A stretch of DNA of 30,752 nucleotides from Haplomitrium mnioides (GCA_049999725.1 JBNGIS010016744.1:1-30752), one strand, 5' to 3'. Positions 8,766 to 18,003 are shown, counted from the stretch's first letter. Notes: a model not told the origin generated them from the letters alone. Numbers and translations are program-made.

Positions 8766-9768
8766 AGGGGGCTCTGCCACTCAACTGAAAACACACCAGA
8801 GGTGAATACCTCGGTATACACCAATAGAGTCCGTCATTGATCTAGCTGAAGTGAAAAAGGTCAAAAGGAAGATGACCAAATATGATGTTTAACATGGAGC
8901 TAATCAACCATAGCACCAGTCCATGTTTGCTTCTGAAGGGGGAATGAGAAGTGATCCTCTAGCACTAACAGAAGCCACGAGTAGGCCAGATGTTGCCAAG
9001 TGGAAAGAAGCAATCCTTTCTTTTGCTGCACAATTTAGTCTTGAAGTAGAGTAGATGGATGCTAAAACTACATTTTTGCATGCGGTACTTACTGAAGAAG
9101 CATACCTTGAAATGCTTGAACAAAGTCTTGGTGTGGTCTGTAGGTTACCCAAGGCTCTGTATGGTGTTAAACAATCTTCCGGACTTTTGTTTCAAAAAAT
9201 GCATACCTTTTTAACTCAAATGGGTTTCAAGGCAACTGGTGCTGATCAAAATTTATACTTCATTGGGACAGCAGAAAAATTTGTTATTCTTGCTCTGTAT
9301 GTGGATGACACAATTCTGGTCAGCAATCACAAGGAATCTCTTTGTTTGACTAAGTCCCTTCTAAGTCAGGAATTCCACATGACTGATTTTGGGGAAATCA
9401 AACAATGCCTAGGGATGAGAATCACCATAAACCATGATAAGGGTTGGATCAAAATTGACCAACAACACTACATAACTAATGTTCTCTAAAGGTTTGGTAT
9501 GGAAGCCTGTAAACCCATATCTACACACATGCAAACTGCAAAGAAATTATCTGCAGACAACTGTCCTCATACAGAAAAGGGCCACACCTCTTCACTAGAA
9601 GACAGCAGTTCTGGATTGGTCCCGAGTTGTGCAGATGGATCAAGCACTTGGAGTGCTATAAGCAGAAGGAAAGGATGCAACACCTCTGGTCTCTTCATCT
9701 CTAGCTATTTAACTAAGGCATTCATGTGCTTGAACAATGTGAGAGAGAAGAAGTTCTGAAAAAAGAGA
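8766..9768 (+). pseudogene. Copia element A, unit 1: RT fragment
   Basis: Starts GGGGGCTCTGCCACTCAACT, as unit 2 does. The integrase-RT linker is followed by a deletion: sequence jumps from GGAAAGAAGCAAT (about 9014) to CCTTTCTTTTGCTGC, removing about 230 bp present in unit 2. RT then continues with MDAKTTFLHAVLTEEAYLEM (9055), a QMDAKTAFLHG-type motif, YGVKQSS and an intact catalytic LYVDDTILVS (about 9295-9325), then FGEIKQCLGM. An in-frame stop precedes MDAKT (CAG changed to TAG, 9051-9053) and another ends the frame at 9487. RNase H is missing: after KPISTHMQTAKKLSADN the sequence is not Copia-like. Confidence 0.85.
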
Positions 9769-10612
9769 AGACACCTCTGCAGGTTCGCTATACTTTGCTA
9801 TGTTGTCTTGCTTATATGTCCTGGAGTTTTCCAACAATGTGCCCAACCATATTTGGGCACCTTGTCTGTATGAGCATGGAAAGCTAGGAAAAGTGCTTGT
9901 TTGAGGAAGAGAATTGTAATCATGCCCAAAACTCTGGGAGTTGTGGAAACCAATGGGAGCATGAGGAAGACATTACGAAAAAAAAATTTAAACCATTTCA
10001 ACATACCAAGAAAACTGTAGAACACAAAAACAATGGAAGAGTGAAGGAGAAATTCATCTTACTAACTTACATTCAAAAGGTGGTTTCCAAAGGGTTGCTG
10101 AGCTCAACTTCTTGCTTGGGGAGGATAGCAATGCGAATTAGGCTCAATTGAAGGAGCTCTGCAAGGTTGCGCAGCAGACTTTTTGCTGTTCATGTCATTT
10201 ATCAATCAAAAACCTGCCACACTGAAAAACAATCAACAATCATTAGGTCCTTTTCGGAGGAAAAAAACAATACCCATGTTTTCCATTCTTTTAGTTATAT
10301 ACGAGGAGGTAAACCAATGCGCTAGCGCAACTTTACGTTCGAGGAAATTTCATTTTGCCTTTTCATCTTGGATGAGGCCAGTTGGTGGGGTTTTCTGCAT
10401 TCCTATTGTTCAGAGCCACTTACCTCCGTTTGAATTTCAGAAAAGGAGGCAGCAAAATTAGCTGACATGTAACCTGCTCCAGCTTGCTCAAAATTGTGGT
10501 TCACAGCTTGAAACAGGCAGAAGCTAAATCAAGTCAAAGAATGTCTGCGATGTTTGATAAAGGCAGAGGGGACAATAATGCAGTTGAAGAATGTTTGTCT
10601 CCTGTTCACTCA
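9769..10612. repeat. Non-Copia half of tandem unit 1
   Basis: Homologous to 23550-24375 in unit 3 and absent from unit 2, where Copia D begins. No transposon motif was found. A plus frame near 10490-10620 reads SLKQAEAKSSQRMSAMFDKG then RGDNNAVEECLSPV. Its counterpart in unit 3 is open with conservative differences, so this may be a captured exon. The join to unit 2 is at about 10612. Confidence 0.65.
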
Positions 10613-11602
10613 CAGGGGGGCTCTGCCACTCAACTAAAACACACCAGAGGAGAATACCTCAGTATACACCAATAGAGTCTGTCATTGATCTAGCTGAAGC
10701 ACCAGCTCCACGTAGGAGTGAAAAGGGTCAAAAGGCAGGTGACCAAATATGATGTTTGACATGAAGCTAATCAACCATAGCACCAGTTCATGTTTGCTTC
10801 TGAAGGGAGAATGAGAAGTGATCCTCTAACACTAGCAGAAGACACGAGTAGGCCAAATGCTGCTAAGTGGAAAGAAGCAATTCAAAGTGAGTTGGAGTCA
10901 GTAGAAAAGAATCACGCATAGACTGTGACCAAGCTACCAACTGGAAAGAAAACTGCAAAGTGTAAGTGGGTGCTTGAGACTAAGTACACACCAGAAGGTT
11001 TTCTTGAAAGGTAGAAAGCAAGACTGGTCGCTATGGGTTTCTCTCAAGTCTATGGAATAGACTACAATAAAGCCCTTTCTCCAGTGGTAAGGACAACATC
11101 CATTGAACCAATCCTTTCTTTTGCTGCACAACTTGAACTAGAGCAGATGGATGCTAAAACTGCATTTTTGCATGGGGTACTTACTGAAGAAGCATACCTT
11201 GAAATGCTTGAAGGACTACAAAGTCTTGGTATGGTCTATAGGTTGCACATGGCTCTGTATGGTGCTAAACAATCTTCTAGACTTTGGTTTCAAAGAATGC
11301 ATACCTTTTTAACTCAAATGGGTTTCAAGGTAACTGGTGCTGATCAAAATTTAGACTTCAGTGGGACAGCAGAAAATTTTGATATTCTTGCTCTATATGT
11401 TGATGACACAATTCTGGTCAGCAATCACAAGGAATCTTTTTGTTTGACTAAGTCCTTTCTAAGTCAGGAATTCCACATGACTGATTTTGGGGAAATCAAA
11501 CAATGCCTAGGGATGAGATTCACCAGAAATTATGATAAGGGTTGGATCAAGATTGACCAACAACACTACATAACTAATGTTCTCAAAAAGGTTTGGTATG
11601 GA

Positions 11603-11619
11603 AGCCTGTAAACACATAT
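11603..11619. repeat. Target-site duplication of F1 copy 5, left (17 bp)
   Basis: AGCCTGTAAACACATAT, identical to 12084-12100. The uninterrupted equivalents in unit 1 (about 9505) and unit 3 (about 23288) occur once, confirming a duplication on insertion. Confidence 0.92.
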
Positions 11620-12083
11620 TACTTATGAAGTTGTGGAGAGCAAAACTAACCACAACAACAATTAAATGGAAGCTGCAATAGTCTAGGAAAAACCTACACA
11701 TATCACAACTGTGCACGCATAGAGTGCAGCCTGGACAATGTGGTGTCAGACACAAAGTTTCAGACTATTCAGCCTCATCATGTGTAGCAGTGACAAGCTG
11801 CCACAACTTCCTGCTGGTTTCGTCAGTTCCCGACAGCAGGTCCTGATCAATCGTCGTACTGAGTTTCTGCAACTTTCCGGAAGCAACAGGAAAACTCAGT
11901 CATGATGATGCCTAGCACTCCACCAAGAATCCAACTAAACAAAATCTGTCAACTCTCAAGCATCAGCTTGCGACATCATTCATTTCACTTTAGTTTGATC
12001 TTGTGAAGCAAACATCCAAGAGCATAACTCCCAGAAAGGTCTGCTGAAAGGTTAGTGATTGGGGCCTTCTGCACCCTGAACAT
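11620..12083 (-). mobile_element. F1 retroposon, copy 5 (464 bp, clean insertion)
   Basis: Bounded exactly by the 17 bp duplication. Plus-left end TACTTATGAAG, right end CACCCTGAACAT. No poly(A), no ORF and no terminal inverted repeats. A 17 bp duplication excludes an LTR or DNA-transposon origin (normally 4-9 bp) and fits target-primed reverse transcription. Hairpins: 11790-11808 area (TGACA loop), 11810-11840 (CCTGCTG/CAGCAGG) and 11858-11900 (ACTGAGTTT/AAACTCAGT). Confidence 0.88.
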
Positions 12084-12100
12084 AGCCTGTAAACACATAT
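12084..12100. repeat. Target-site duplication of F1 copy 5, right (17 bp)
   Basis: Identical to 11603-11619; Copia A sequence continues directly after it. Confidence 0.92.
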
Positions 12101-12277
12101 CTAAACGTATGCAAACAGGAAAGAAACTATCTGCAGACAATTGTCCTGTTACAGACACAGGATGCAACACCTCTGGTCTCTTCTTCTCTAGCTGTTTAGC
12201 TAAGGCATTCATGTGCTTGGACAATGTGAGAGAGAAGAAGTTATAGAGATAACTGAAAAAAGAGAAGACACCTTAAC

Positions 12278-13345
12278 ACTTGATTTTCATTGGAATGACT
12301 AAAATGTCACTTCGAAATCTGATGTGAGAGGTAGGACTTGATTTTTTATTGGAATCGAATTGTTAGCAGATCCATCCCCTGATCAGAGCTGAGAGTAGAG
12401 AGAGAGTAACGAAAAAAATGAGCGCCTCCCTTTGATTTCGCGATTGCAGAAACAGGGCCTCCCTATGTCTTCGCGATTAGCAAGAAACGGGGCGCCTCCT
12501 CTGACTTCACAATTAGCAAAGACGGGGCACTTCCTGTTCAGCCAAATGGGGTGCCTCCTGACTCTGCACAATGAGCAAAACGGGGTGCCTCCCTTTTCCT
12601 TTGCTATTAGCAAAATGGTGCCCTATCTCCTCTACTTCTGCAGATAGACAACTTAGGCAAGAAAAACGATGGACATATCGATATGTTGGAAAATGAGGAT
12701 AATTTGTGCTCTTCTGTTGATTTATATATATTAATTTGTGCTCTTATTAATTTGTGCTCTTCTGTTGATTTATATATAGTATACAAAACTAGCCACAGCT
12801 GGAAAACAATGGGCACCCATCCATTCAAATGATGGGCGTGGAGCAAGACCAGGGAAAGAATCAAGCAGGTCAATGAAGCCCATCTTGTTTATGGACAAGA
12901 AGTAGCTGCACCAGCGCAGATTCTCGTCAATAGCTCCAAAACGAATAATTCTATGGATGCGCATGCAGATTTCTGCATGTGCATGTTTCATTAGCACCCC
13001 ATACAAAATAGCTAACCTCCCAGGGGAGCCTTCTGGTGCTGACACGTGGCACCTCCAGGTGCACACATGTCTCACTACCTCCAGGGCTGTCTCTAAACAA
13101 GGAAGTCAGCTAAACAAGAGGAAACACTAAACTAACTATACAAAGAGAAAGCTCAGAACAGGACTCCTGAGCACTATGTTCAGCAAATATTTTCCAACAC
13201 CAAGGATTGCTCACCTTGGGAAGGACTGTACACTGATCTTTCTCAGGATCTGTCCTCCCACTGCAGCAATGATTCTAAACACTCCCACTCAAAACTATGG
13301 TCTTTCTCAGGATCTGTCCTCCCACTCCAGCAATGATTCTCAACA
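12278..13345 (-). repeat. Copia D 3' LTR (about 1.07 kb)
   Basis: On the minus strand it begins TGTTGAGAATCATTGCTGGA at 13345, just after a purine tract (GTTTTGAGTGGGAG, 13346-13359) that follows the RNase H stop, as in plant Copia elements. It ends near 12278 opposite the 5' LTR end at 20305. The 5' LTR end reads CAACA, pairing with TGTTG, the usual Copia terminus. The part 12278-12813 matches 20305-20812 plus 21281-21318. A TATA-like TATATATAAATCAAC lies at about 12765-12780 on the minus strand, with the U3-like region upstream. A 101-codon minus frame (12770-13075) lies wholly within the LTR and is probably chance. Confidence 0.75.
12425..12650. repeat. GC-rich minisatellite (about 34-35 bp unit) in the 3' LTR
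   Basis: About seven imperfect units of the form GGGGCGCCTCC - pyrimidine-rich - GCGATTAGCAAAA. It is the counterpart of 20457-20735 in the 5' LTR. The GC content contrasts sharply with the AT-rich flanks. Confidence 0.8.
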
Positions 13346-13362
13346 CTCCCACTCAAAACTAT
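13238..13362. repeat. 64 bp tandem duplication of polypurine tract and LTR start
   Basis: CTTTCTCAGGATCTGTCCTC at 13238 recurs at 13302; both copies run through to ACTCCCACTCAAAACTAT. On the minus strand each copy carries the purine tract followed by TGTT and the first LTR bases, so the 3' LTR start is present twice. Confidence 0.85.
13346..13359 (-). promoter_or_regulatory. Polypurine tract of Copia D
   Basis: Minus-strand GTTTTGAGTGGGAG between the pol stop and the LTR start TGTTG; the usual primer site for plus-strand DNA synthesis. Confidence 0.7.
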
Positions 13363-13917
13363 CCAAGGTACAATCCCAAGAGGTTCATGCATTTCAAATG
13401 CTGAAGCCTAGCCAAAGTCTTGGTGAAAGCATCTGCAGCCATATCCTCTGTAGCAATGAAATCCAAGTCAATCTCTGTCCTAGTCTGCTGGAAGATGAAA
13501 TGGTATCTTGCATAGGTAAATGCTGCCCAAGTTGTCCTCATGAATTTAAGTTGGACCACCCTGCTTGTGGCCAACCTCTGCCAGGAGCCTTCTGATTCAG
13601 ATGACCTCCCTGGCCTCAGCCTCAGTGGAAGACTGCTTCTAACTGGACCAACTCACTGCTCCTCCACATAGAAGAAAAGTGCATGCAGGTGTGGATGATT
13701 TGTCACCTGGGTCTCCTGCCCAATCTGCATCTTGCATACCAACTAAGGTTGGATCCCCATGCTTGCTGTATGTGAACTTTGCATTCACAGTCCCCTGCAA
13801 ATACCTCAAAACTTGTTTGATGGCTGTCCACTGCAGGTAACTTGGACTGTGCATGGATTTGAATAGTACTCCAACAACATAGGCCAAATCTGGTCTTGCG
13901 CATACCTTGTAGTACAT
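13359..13917 (-). pseudogene. Copia D RNase H domain (frameshifted)
   Basis: Two minus frames cover the RNase H end of Copia pol. The first (13917-13639) has RPDLAYVVGVLFKSMHSPS, AIKQVLRYLQGTVNAKFTYS and DADWAGDPGDKSST, with the D.DW catalytic region retained and SWSS at the end. After a gap and frameshift, 13574-13359 carries TWAAFTYARYHFIFQQTRTE and IDLDFIATEDMAADAFTKTL, the usual Copia C-terminus (RYHFI.E.V....I......T..M.AD..TK.L). About 60 bp with the AEY.A motif is scrambled. Domain order and LTR position fit the element read right to left. Confidence 0.85.
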
Positions 13918-13949
13918 CAGACTCCCTGCAGCGCTTTGGTACGGTATCC

Positions 13950-14600
13950 TTCTTATGTCCCTTTCGTGAGTTCACCTCCTTTGTCAGCTTCAGGCCTTTC
14001 TCCATTGGCATTCCAACAGGCTTGCAGTCCTCTATTCCATCCAAACTTGAAAATTATCTTCTTCATACATTGAGACTGACTGAGGCTTGTTGTCCCAGCC
14101 TCTCTGTCTCTGGTCACATGTAGACCCAATAGGTACTGCACTTCCCCTAAGCCCACCATCGAAGACTTGATTAAGAGACTTCTTCTCTTGTCATTGTCTC
14201 AGGATTGGTGCTTTGCAATAACAAGTCATCCATGTAGAGGGCAATGATTTTGTGCTCACCTGATTTGATGTAGACAATTTGATCTGCCTCTGATCTGTGG
14301 TAGCCTTCACTCAGTAAGCATTTGATCCATTTCTTTGAGAAGGCTTTGGATCCTTGCTTGAGTTCATAAATGTCCCTTCTTCAACAGACAGATCTTATCT
14401 TTTTGAGCTGCGCCCTCTGGCTGCTTCATGAAGATTTCTTCACCAAGGTCTCCTGTCTTGATGTCCATCTGTTCTACTGCCCAACCATGCTTTGCTGCAA
14501 GTGCCAATAGGCATCTGATGGAGGTAAACTTTGCTACAGACGAAAAAATTTCATTGTAGTCAAGGCCTTCCACGTTGGTGAATCCCCTTACTATCTTGAA
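13950..14600 (-). pseudogene. Copia D reverse transcriptase
   Basis: Minus-strand RT in several frames. The N-terminal part (14573-14364) reads MEGLDYNEIFSSVAKFTSIR then LLALAAKHGWAVEQMDIKTG; the classic QMDVKTAFLNG is damaged (about three residues lost). The catalytic tetrad is intact: LYMDDLLL, with YMDD encoded at 14225-14236, preceded by SEADQIVYIKSGEHKIIA. Then VGLGEVQYLLGLHVTRDREA (about 14100-14155) follows, and a frame change near 13990-14050. The conserved YMDD amid frame damage suggests a fairly recent death. Confidence 0.87.
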
Positions 14601-14753
14601 AACCCACTTTGTAGCTTATTGTTTTACCCCCTGTTGCAGTCTTACAAGTCTCCTGGTGTGGTTTTGTGGAGCATATTCCACTCTTCTGTTATGGCTGCCT
14701 TTCAATCCTCAGCATTGTGGCTTGAAAGCTCTTTCCTGAGAGTTGTGGGATCC

Positions 14754-15065
14754 TCATCCCCAATTCTGGCTGCCATGCAAAAAAGTTGTCTTCTGCAAAT
14801 TGAAATTTGACAGGCTCCTTGTCTCACCATATCCTGAGACAGGCATGCCTTTGTCAATGCCATAGAATTCTAGTTGTCTTTGAATTCTGCCTGATCTTCG
14901 AGGCTCATTAGATTCTCTATCAGAATCTTTTCCATCCTCCCACTTGTTCAGATAATCCCTGTGCCTTTCCCATTGGACCTCCCTGTCCCTTGGTTCTGAT
15001 ATCCTCCTGCTTGGACCTGCACTCTCAGGCTCATCTTTTGATGTCTGATGTTGGTTGTCTCCCAC
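14754..15065 (-). pseudogene. Copia D integrase-RT linker
   Basis: Minus open frame of about 103 residues, polar and charged, with the proline/arginine-rich RRSGRIQRQLEFYGI expected just before Copia RT. Residues ISEPRDREVQWERHRDYLNK are unstructured linker. No catalytic residues are expected. Confidence 0.75.
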
Positions 15066-15835
15066 TGGATGGCTCGGCTTCCCTTTTTGGATTCACGTTT
15101 TGGTCTCTTTGAAAATGACATCCCTGCCGCAGATGATCTTCCCTGACTTGTGGTTTAGAAGACAACATCCTTTGAGTATCCTGAGAAGCTGCTAGTGTCA
15201 GACTTGTTGCCCAACATTCTCCTCAGCTCCTCAGGTATCAGTGCATATGCATCTCATCCAAAGATCCACAGGTGTGAGATTTCTGGTATCTCACCCCTCC
15301 ATTCTTCCTCTTGGCGTTTTCTCCCCTTCAAGGCTGATGAGGGCCAATATTGTGCTGATAGTCAGCTGTGGTTATGGTCTCAGCCCAATGCCTTTCAATA
15401 AGGCCAGCCTCACTCAACATGCATCTAGCCTTTTCAACCAATGTTCTGTTCAGCCAATCAGCTGCACCATTTTATACTGTGCTTGCTCCTGGCTGTTGTC
15501 TGGCTTTGATTCCTTCTTCCTTTAAGTATCTTTTGAACTCCTTGATTGTCCGTTCACCTCCTGAATCTGTTCTCAGAGTCTTCACTGAAGTGTTGAGCTC
15601 ATTGGTTGCTCGGTTGACAAAAAATTCCCAAGGATTTTATCCTTGGTCTTCATGACATACAGAAGTCCCCTGTAAATGTCACAGTACCTGGCCCCTCCAG
15701 CAGAGGTGACTTACAGGATAAAATCCTTGGTCTTCGTGACATACAGGAGTGGTCCCCTGTAAATGTCACAGTACCTGGCCCCTCCAGCAGAGGTGACTTA
15801 CAGGAGTCCACATGCATCGAAGTGGATCATATCTA
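15066..15835 (-). pseudogene. Copia D integrase core
   Basis: Decayed retroviral-type integrase on the minus strand. Recognisable pieces: a target-strand motif resembling the D...G.. start around 15640-15810 (ARYCDIYRG), RTDSGGE followed by RTIKEFKRYLKEEGIKARQQ (about 15510-15580; normally the second catalytic D with the following F..YL...GI), and, further on, ISHLWIFG and DAYALIPEELRRMLGNK (about 15190-15285), the post-core block of plant Copia integrases. Stops interrupt it repeatedly. An 84 bp duplication at 15631-15802 repeats its start. Confidence 0.8.
15631..15802. repeat. 84-88 bp tandem duplication at the integrase start
   Basis: AGGATTTTATCCTTGGTCTT (15631) recurs as AGGATAAAATCCTTGGTCTT (15715). 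Both copies run through CCTGGCCCCTCCAGCAGAGG. Confidence 0.88.
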
Positions 15836-16015
15836 GCTTGTGTTTTGTTGCAGTATTTTATTTCTTGGGCACAGGCTGGCAGTGCTGTTTTCTCTGCACA
15901 CAAATATCCTAGCCTTCTGTGCCATAACTATAAATCCGATTCTTCTGGGGTTACTGTGATGGCAGTATTCTCCCCTGAAATGGTGATTCCCCCATAAAGG
16001 ATCCCTGCATCCAGA
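15836..16015 (-). pseudogene. Copia D gag-pre-integrase zinc domain
   Basis: The minus strand reads LWHRRLGYLCAEKTALPACA then QEIKYCNKTQ (about 15845-15935), matching the H.RLGH.......L conserved start of the Copia integrase zinc-binding region. The second half, DPLRCMW, continues towards the core. Confidence 0.8.
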
Positions 16016-16573
16016 CTTATCAGTGTATATCGTAATGCTCTGCTTCCTATATACAGAGCATTCAGCAATTGGAATGACTTATGAGAATCTCCCCTTTGCA
16101 GTGAATCATGCTGCTGTTCTTATCCAAGTACCTGAGCCCCCTGGTTTGGATTTGGGTCAGGTTTTACTCCCAGATATTATGGGACTTGTTGCTTCTGTAT
16201 CTGGGTACCACCACTGTTCAGTGCAATCACTTCTCAGAGTCTTGCTTTCGGGTGAATCATGTTGTTCTTGTCCAGGTTCCTGAGCCTCCTGGTTTGGATT
16301 TGGGTCAAGTCTTACTCCTGGACTTTATGACTGCAGACATGACTGTTGCTTCTGAATCTGGGTACCACCTCTGTTCAGTGCAATCACCTCTCAAGAGTCC
16401 TGCTCTGATTCTTGGGACTAATGTGTTGTCACTAGCTCATGCTCATCATTTGAGCTGTCTTGCAGCCTTAGCTCTGTCACTCAGGTCGGTCTTGCCCTTG
16501 CCTCTATTGGCTTTTGTACCTTAGCAGCTCTTGGTGATTTGGACTTTTCATTCGATGCAAGTTTGTCATGCTT
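16016..16573 (-). pseudogene. Copia D gag-pol junction / protease region, rearranged
   Basis: By position this should hold the aspartic protease, but I see no clear D-S-G motif. Two tandem copies of a segment of about 150 bp (GTGAATCATG at 16101 and 16252) fill much of it, both containing CTGGTTTGGATTTGGGTCA and TCTGGGTACCACC. Minus-strand piece KANRGKGKTDLSDRAKAARQ (about 16450-16515) is basic and may be the gag tail after the zinc knuckle. Confidence 0.5.
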
Positions 16574-16614
16574 CAACTCAGCAGTCCTTCTCCAAGTGCC
16601 CACTCCCTTTGCAA
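16574..16614 (-). pseudogene. Copia D gag CCHC zinc knuckle (partial)
   Basis: The minus strand reads YCKGSGHLEKDC, i.e. the second Cys, His and last Cys of a C-x2-C-x4-H-x4-C knuckle. The first Cys is cut off because the F2 retroposon is inserted at 16615. Confidence 0.75.
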
Positions 16615-17040
16615 TATATCTTTATAAGTATCGAGAGAACTCCATACTTACAAACTAAGGTAGCCAATCATAAAGTTAATCAAGATGATCTGTACTGAAG
16701 ATTGAAAAGACTAGCAACCCAAACCCCACCCCAATCAAAAACAAAAATAAAGCAAAAAACACCCAAAAATAAAATAACTATTTAAAAAATTAAATTAAAT
16801 TAAATTAACAAACTAACTAGCTAACTAGAGAAGTGAGGTGATGCGCATAGTGTTTGTCAAGCACTTGCCATAGATCTCTAAGCAGCATTATCAGTAGTAT
16901 TGACAGATTACTACTACTTTACGACAGACTTCGTCAGTTCCTACCGTGGATATAAGTTATGCCAAAGGCAAAACTAAAGTCCTACGAAGTGGTGGGAAAA
17001 CGTAGGCATAATGTTGGCTAGCACTGCCCTCTAAACCTAC
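16615..17040 (-). mobile_element. F2 retroposon, copy 1
   Basis: Same family as 21598-21983. It begins TATATCTTTATAAGTAT on the plus strand, carries an A/T-rich CCAAACCCC...AAATTAAATTAAAT part, the hairpin AGTAGTA/TACTACT (about 16890-16912), TTCGTCAGTTCC (16930-16941) and CCTACG/CGTAGG (16982-16987 and 17002-17007), ending near CTAGCACTGCCC. Compared with copy 2 it lacks 18 bp between CCTACG and AAGTGG. It interrupts the Copia D zinc knuckle. Its right end and any duplication are unclear. Confidence 0.75.
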
Positions 17041-17094
17041 CATAACCTCAAACAGGAAATTTAGAAACAACAAAAAAAAAAACAAAAAACCCGG

Positions 17095-18003
17095 GATGAA
17101 AGAGAAAAAACGAAGGAGAGGAGAAAAACAAAGGGAATAGAACTAAAGGGGACTGCACAAGAAGAACTCTTTGAGTGGAAGGACAAAGAAAAGAGGTTAG
17201 TAGACTACCAGTCCAGCATTTTTAGCCGCAGGGCAGACGATCCGCTAAGAGCGATTGCCCAAGAAGAAACTCTCAGGCACATCCCCTCACGTGTCTCCCC
17301 TGCTCAGCGAACCTGGTTGAAAGACCCTCCCAGTGAAGAAGAATTCAGGAAGGCCCTGGCTAGCATGGGAGGGCTTAAATCCCCAGGACCAGATGGTCTC
17401 CCTAGCGAATTCTACAAATGCTGCTGGAAACGGATCGCCAAAGACTACACAGCCATGATCTCGGAAGCTGCTAAAAGACAATGGTTCAGTGTTGAGCTTA
17501 ACAAAGGCACAATCTCCTTGATTGACAAGGGTGGCGTTAAGACACTAGTCTCCAACTGGAGACCCATTTCCCTTCTGAATACCTCTTACAAAATCTTTGC
17601 CAAAGTGATTGCGTGTAGGCTGCAAAAAGTTCTGACAGGAATCATTAATACAGAGCAATCAGCCTTTCTGCCAAATAGATACATCCTGGACAACGTGATT
17701 TCTGCAATCGAGACCAAGGATTGGGCTCTCTCATCAGGACAAGAGTGTGTTTTCCTGAAAGTGGATTTCGAGAAAGCTTATGACACAGTGGACTGGGAGT
17801 TCTTGTTCAAAGCTTTAGAGGCCATGGGGTTCAGTCAAAAATTCATTGGCTATGTGAAGGTGACAACAACTAATGCCACGTCAACAATCAACCTTAATGG
17901 CATCCCTTCCCGCTCCATCAGTATCCAGCGATCTGTTTGTCAAGGCTGCCCTCTAGCTCCTTTTCTATATCTTGTGGTGGCAGATGCACTGGGACATCTT
18001 CTC
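17095..18003 (+). pseudogene. LINE (L1-type) reverse transcriptase, truncated at both ends
   Basis: A single open plus frame from about 17098, with no required ATG. Typical plant LINE RT: leader EELFEWKDKEKRLVDYQS, then PSEEEFRKALASMGGLKSPG and PDGLPSEFYKCCW (the SPGPDG motif), NWRPISLLNTSYKIFAKVIA, QSAFLPNRYILDNVISAIE, KVDFEKAYDTVDWEFL (catalytic motif A, first Asp present) and QGCPLAPFLYLVVADALGHL (motif B). It stops there: the catalytic YADD motif, zf-RVT and upstream endonuclease are missing. The frame stays open to 18231, but the last 75 or so codons are antisense PLE sequence. Opposite orientation to the surrounding Copia D and PLE. Confidence 0.9.

Larger units (their letters stand above)
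10613..12277 (+). pseudogene. Copia element A, unit 2: RT fragment split by F1
   Basis: Best-preserved Copia A copy. Linker RRSEKGQKAGDQ at about 10710, then WKEAIQSELESVEKNH (10869), KCKWVLETKYTPEGF (10960), the long frame 11033-11611 with MGFSQVYGIDYNKALSPVVR, QMDAKTAFLHG, YGAKQSSRLWF, catalytic LYVDDTILVS (11394-11423) and QEFHMTDFGEIKQCLGM. Stops at 10919-10921 and 11012-11014 occupy the same sites as stops in unit 3. The F1 insertion at 11620-12083 splits the sequence after EACK; Copia A resumes at 12084 and is cut at 12277 by the Copia D LTR. RNase H and integrase are absent. Confidence 0.87.

Noticed and set aside
11730-11800. Hammerhead-ribozyme-like string in F1 on the minus strand: TGATGAG, short GGCT/AGTC stem, TGAAAC, then GTC.
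   Set aside because: The core C before TGATGA is A, an extra T sits before GAAA, and the would-be stem I arms (TGTCA/TGACA) are separated from the core by about 10 unmatched bases. It does not meet the hammerhead consensus. An Infernal search with the Rfam hammerhead models would settle it.
11817-11835. Pol III B-box-like GGTTTCGTCAGTTCC in F1 (tRNA-derived SINE).
   Set aside because: The spacing does not fit GGTTCGANNCC, no A box was found at the right distance, and the most likely RNA strand is the other one.
11620-12083. F1 as a solo LTR.
   Set aside because: LTR insertions make 4-6 bp duplications and start TG/end CA; F1 has 15-17 bp duplications, no TG..CA ends and ragged right ends.
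11620-12083. F1 as a MITE or other DNA transposon.
   Set aside because: No terminal inverted repeats, and duplications too long and variable.
12770-13075. 101-codon minus open frame as a host gene.
   Set aside because: It lies entirely within the Copia D 3' LTR between the TATA-like site and the LTR start; no family resemblance.
13176-13595. Plus open frame of 139 codons.
   Set aside because: Antisense to the Copia D RNase H end and LTR start.
16023-16524. Plus-strand open frames of 86 and 138 codons with leucine-rich, membrane-like sequence.
   Set aside because: They are antisense to the Copia D gag-pol region and arise from the 150 bp tandem duplication.
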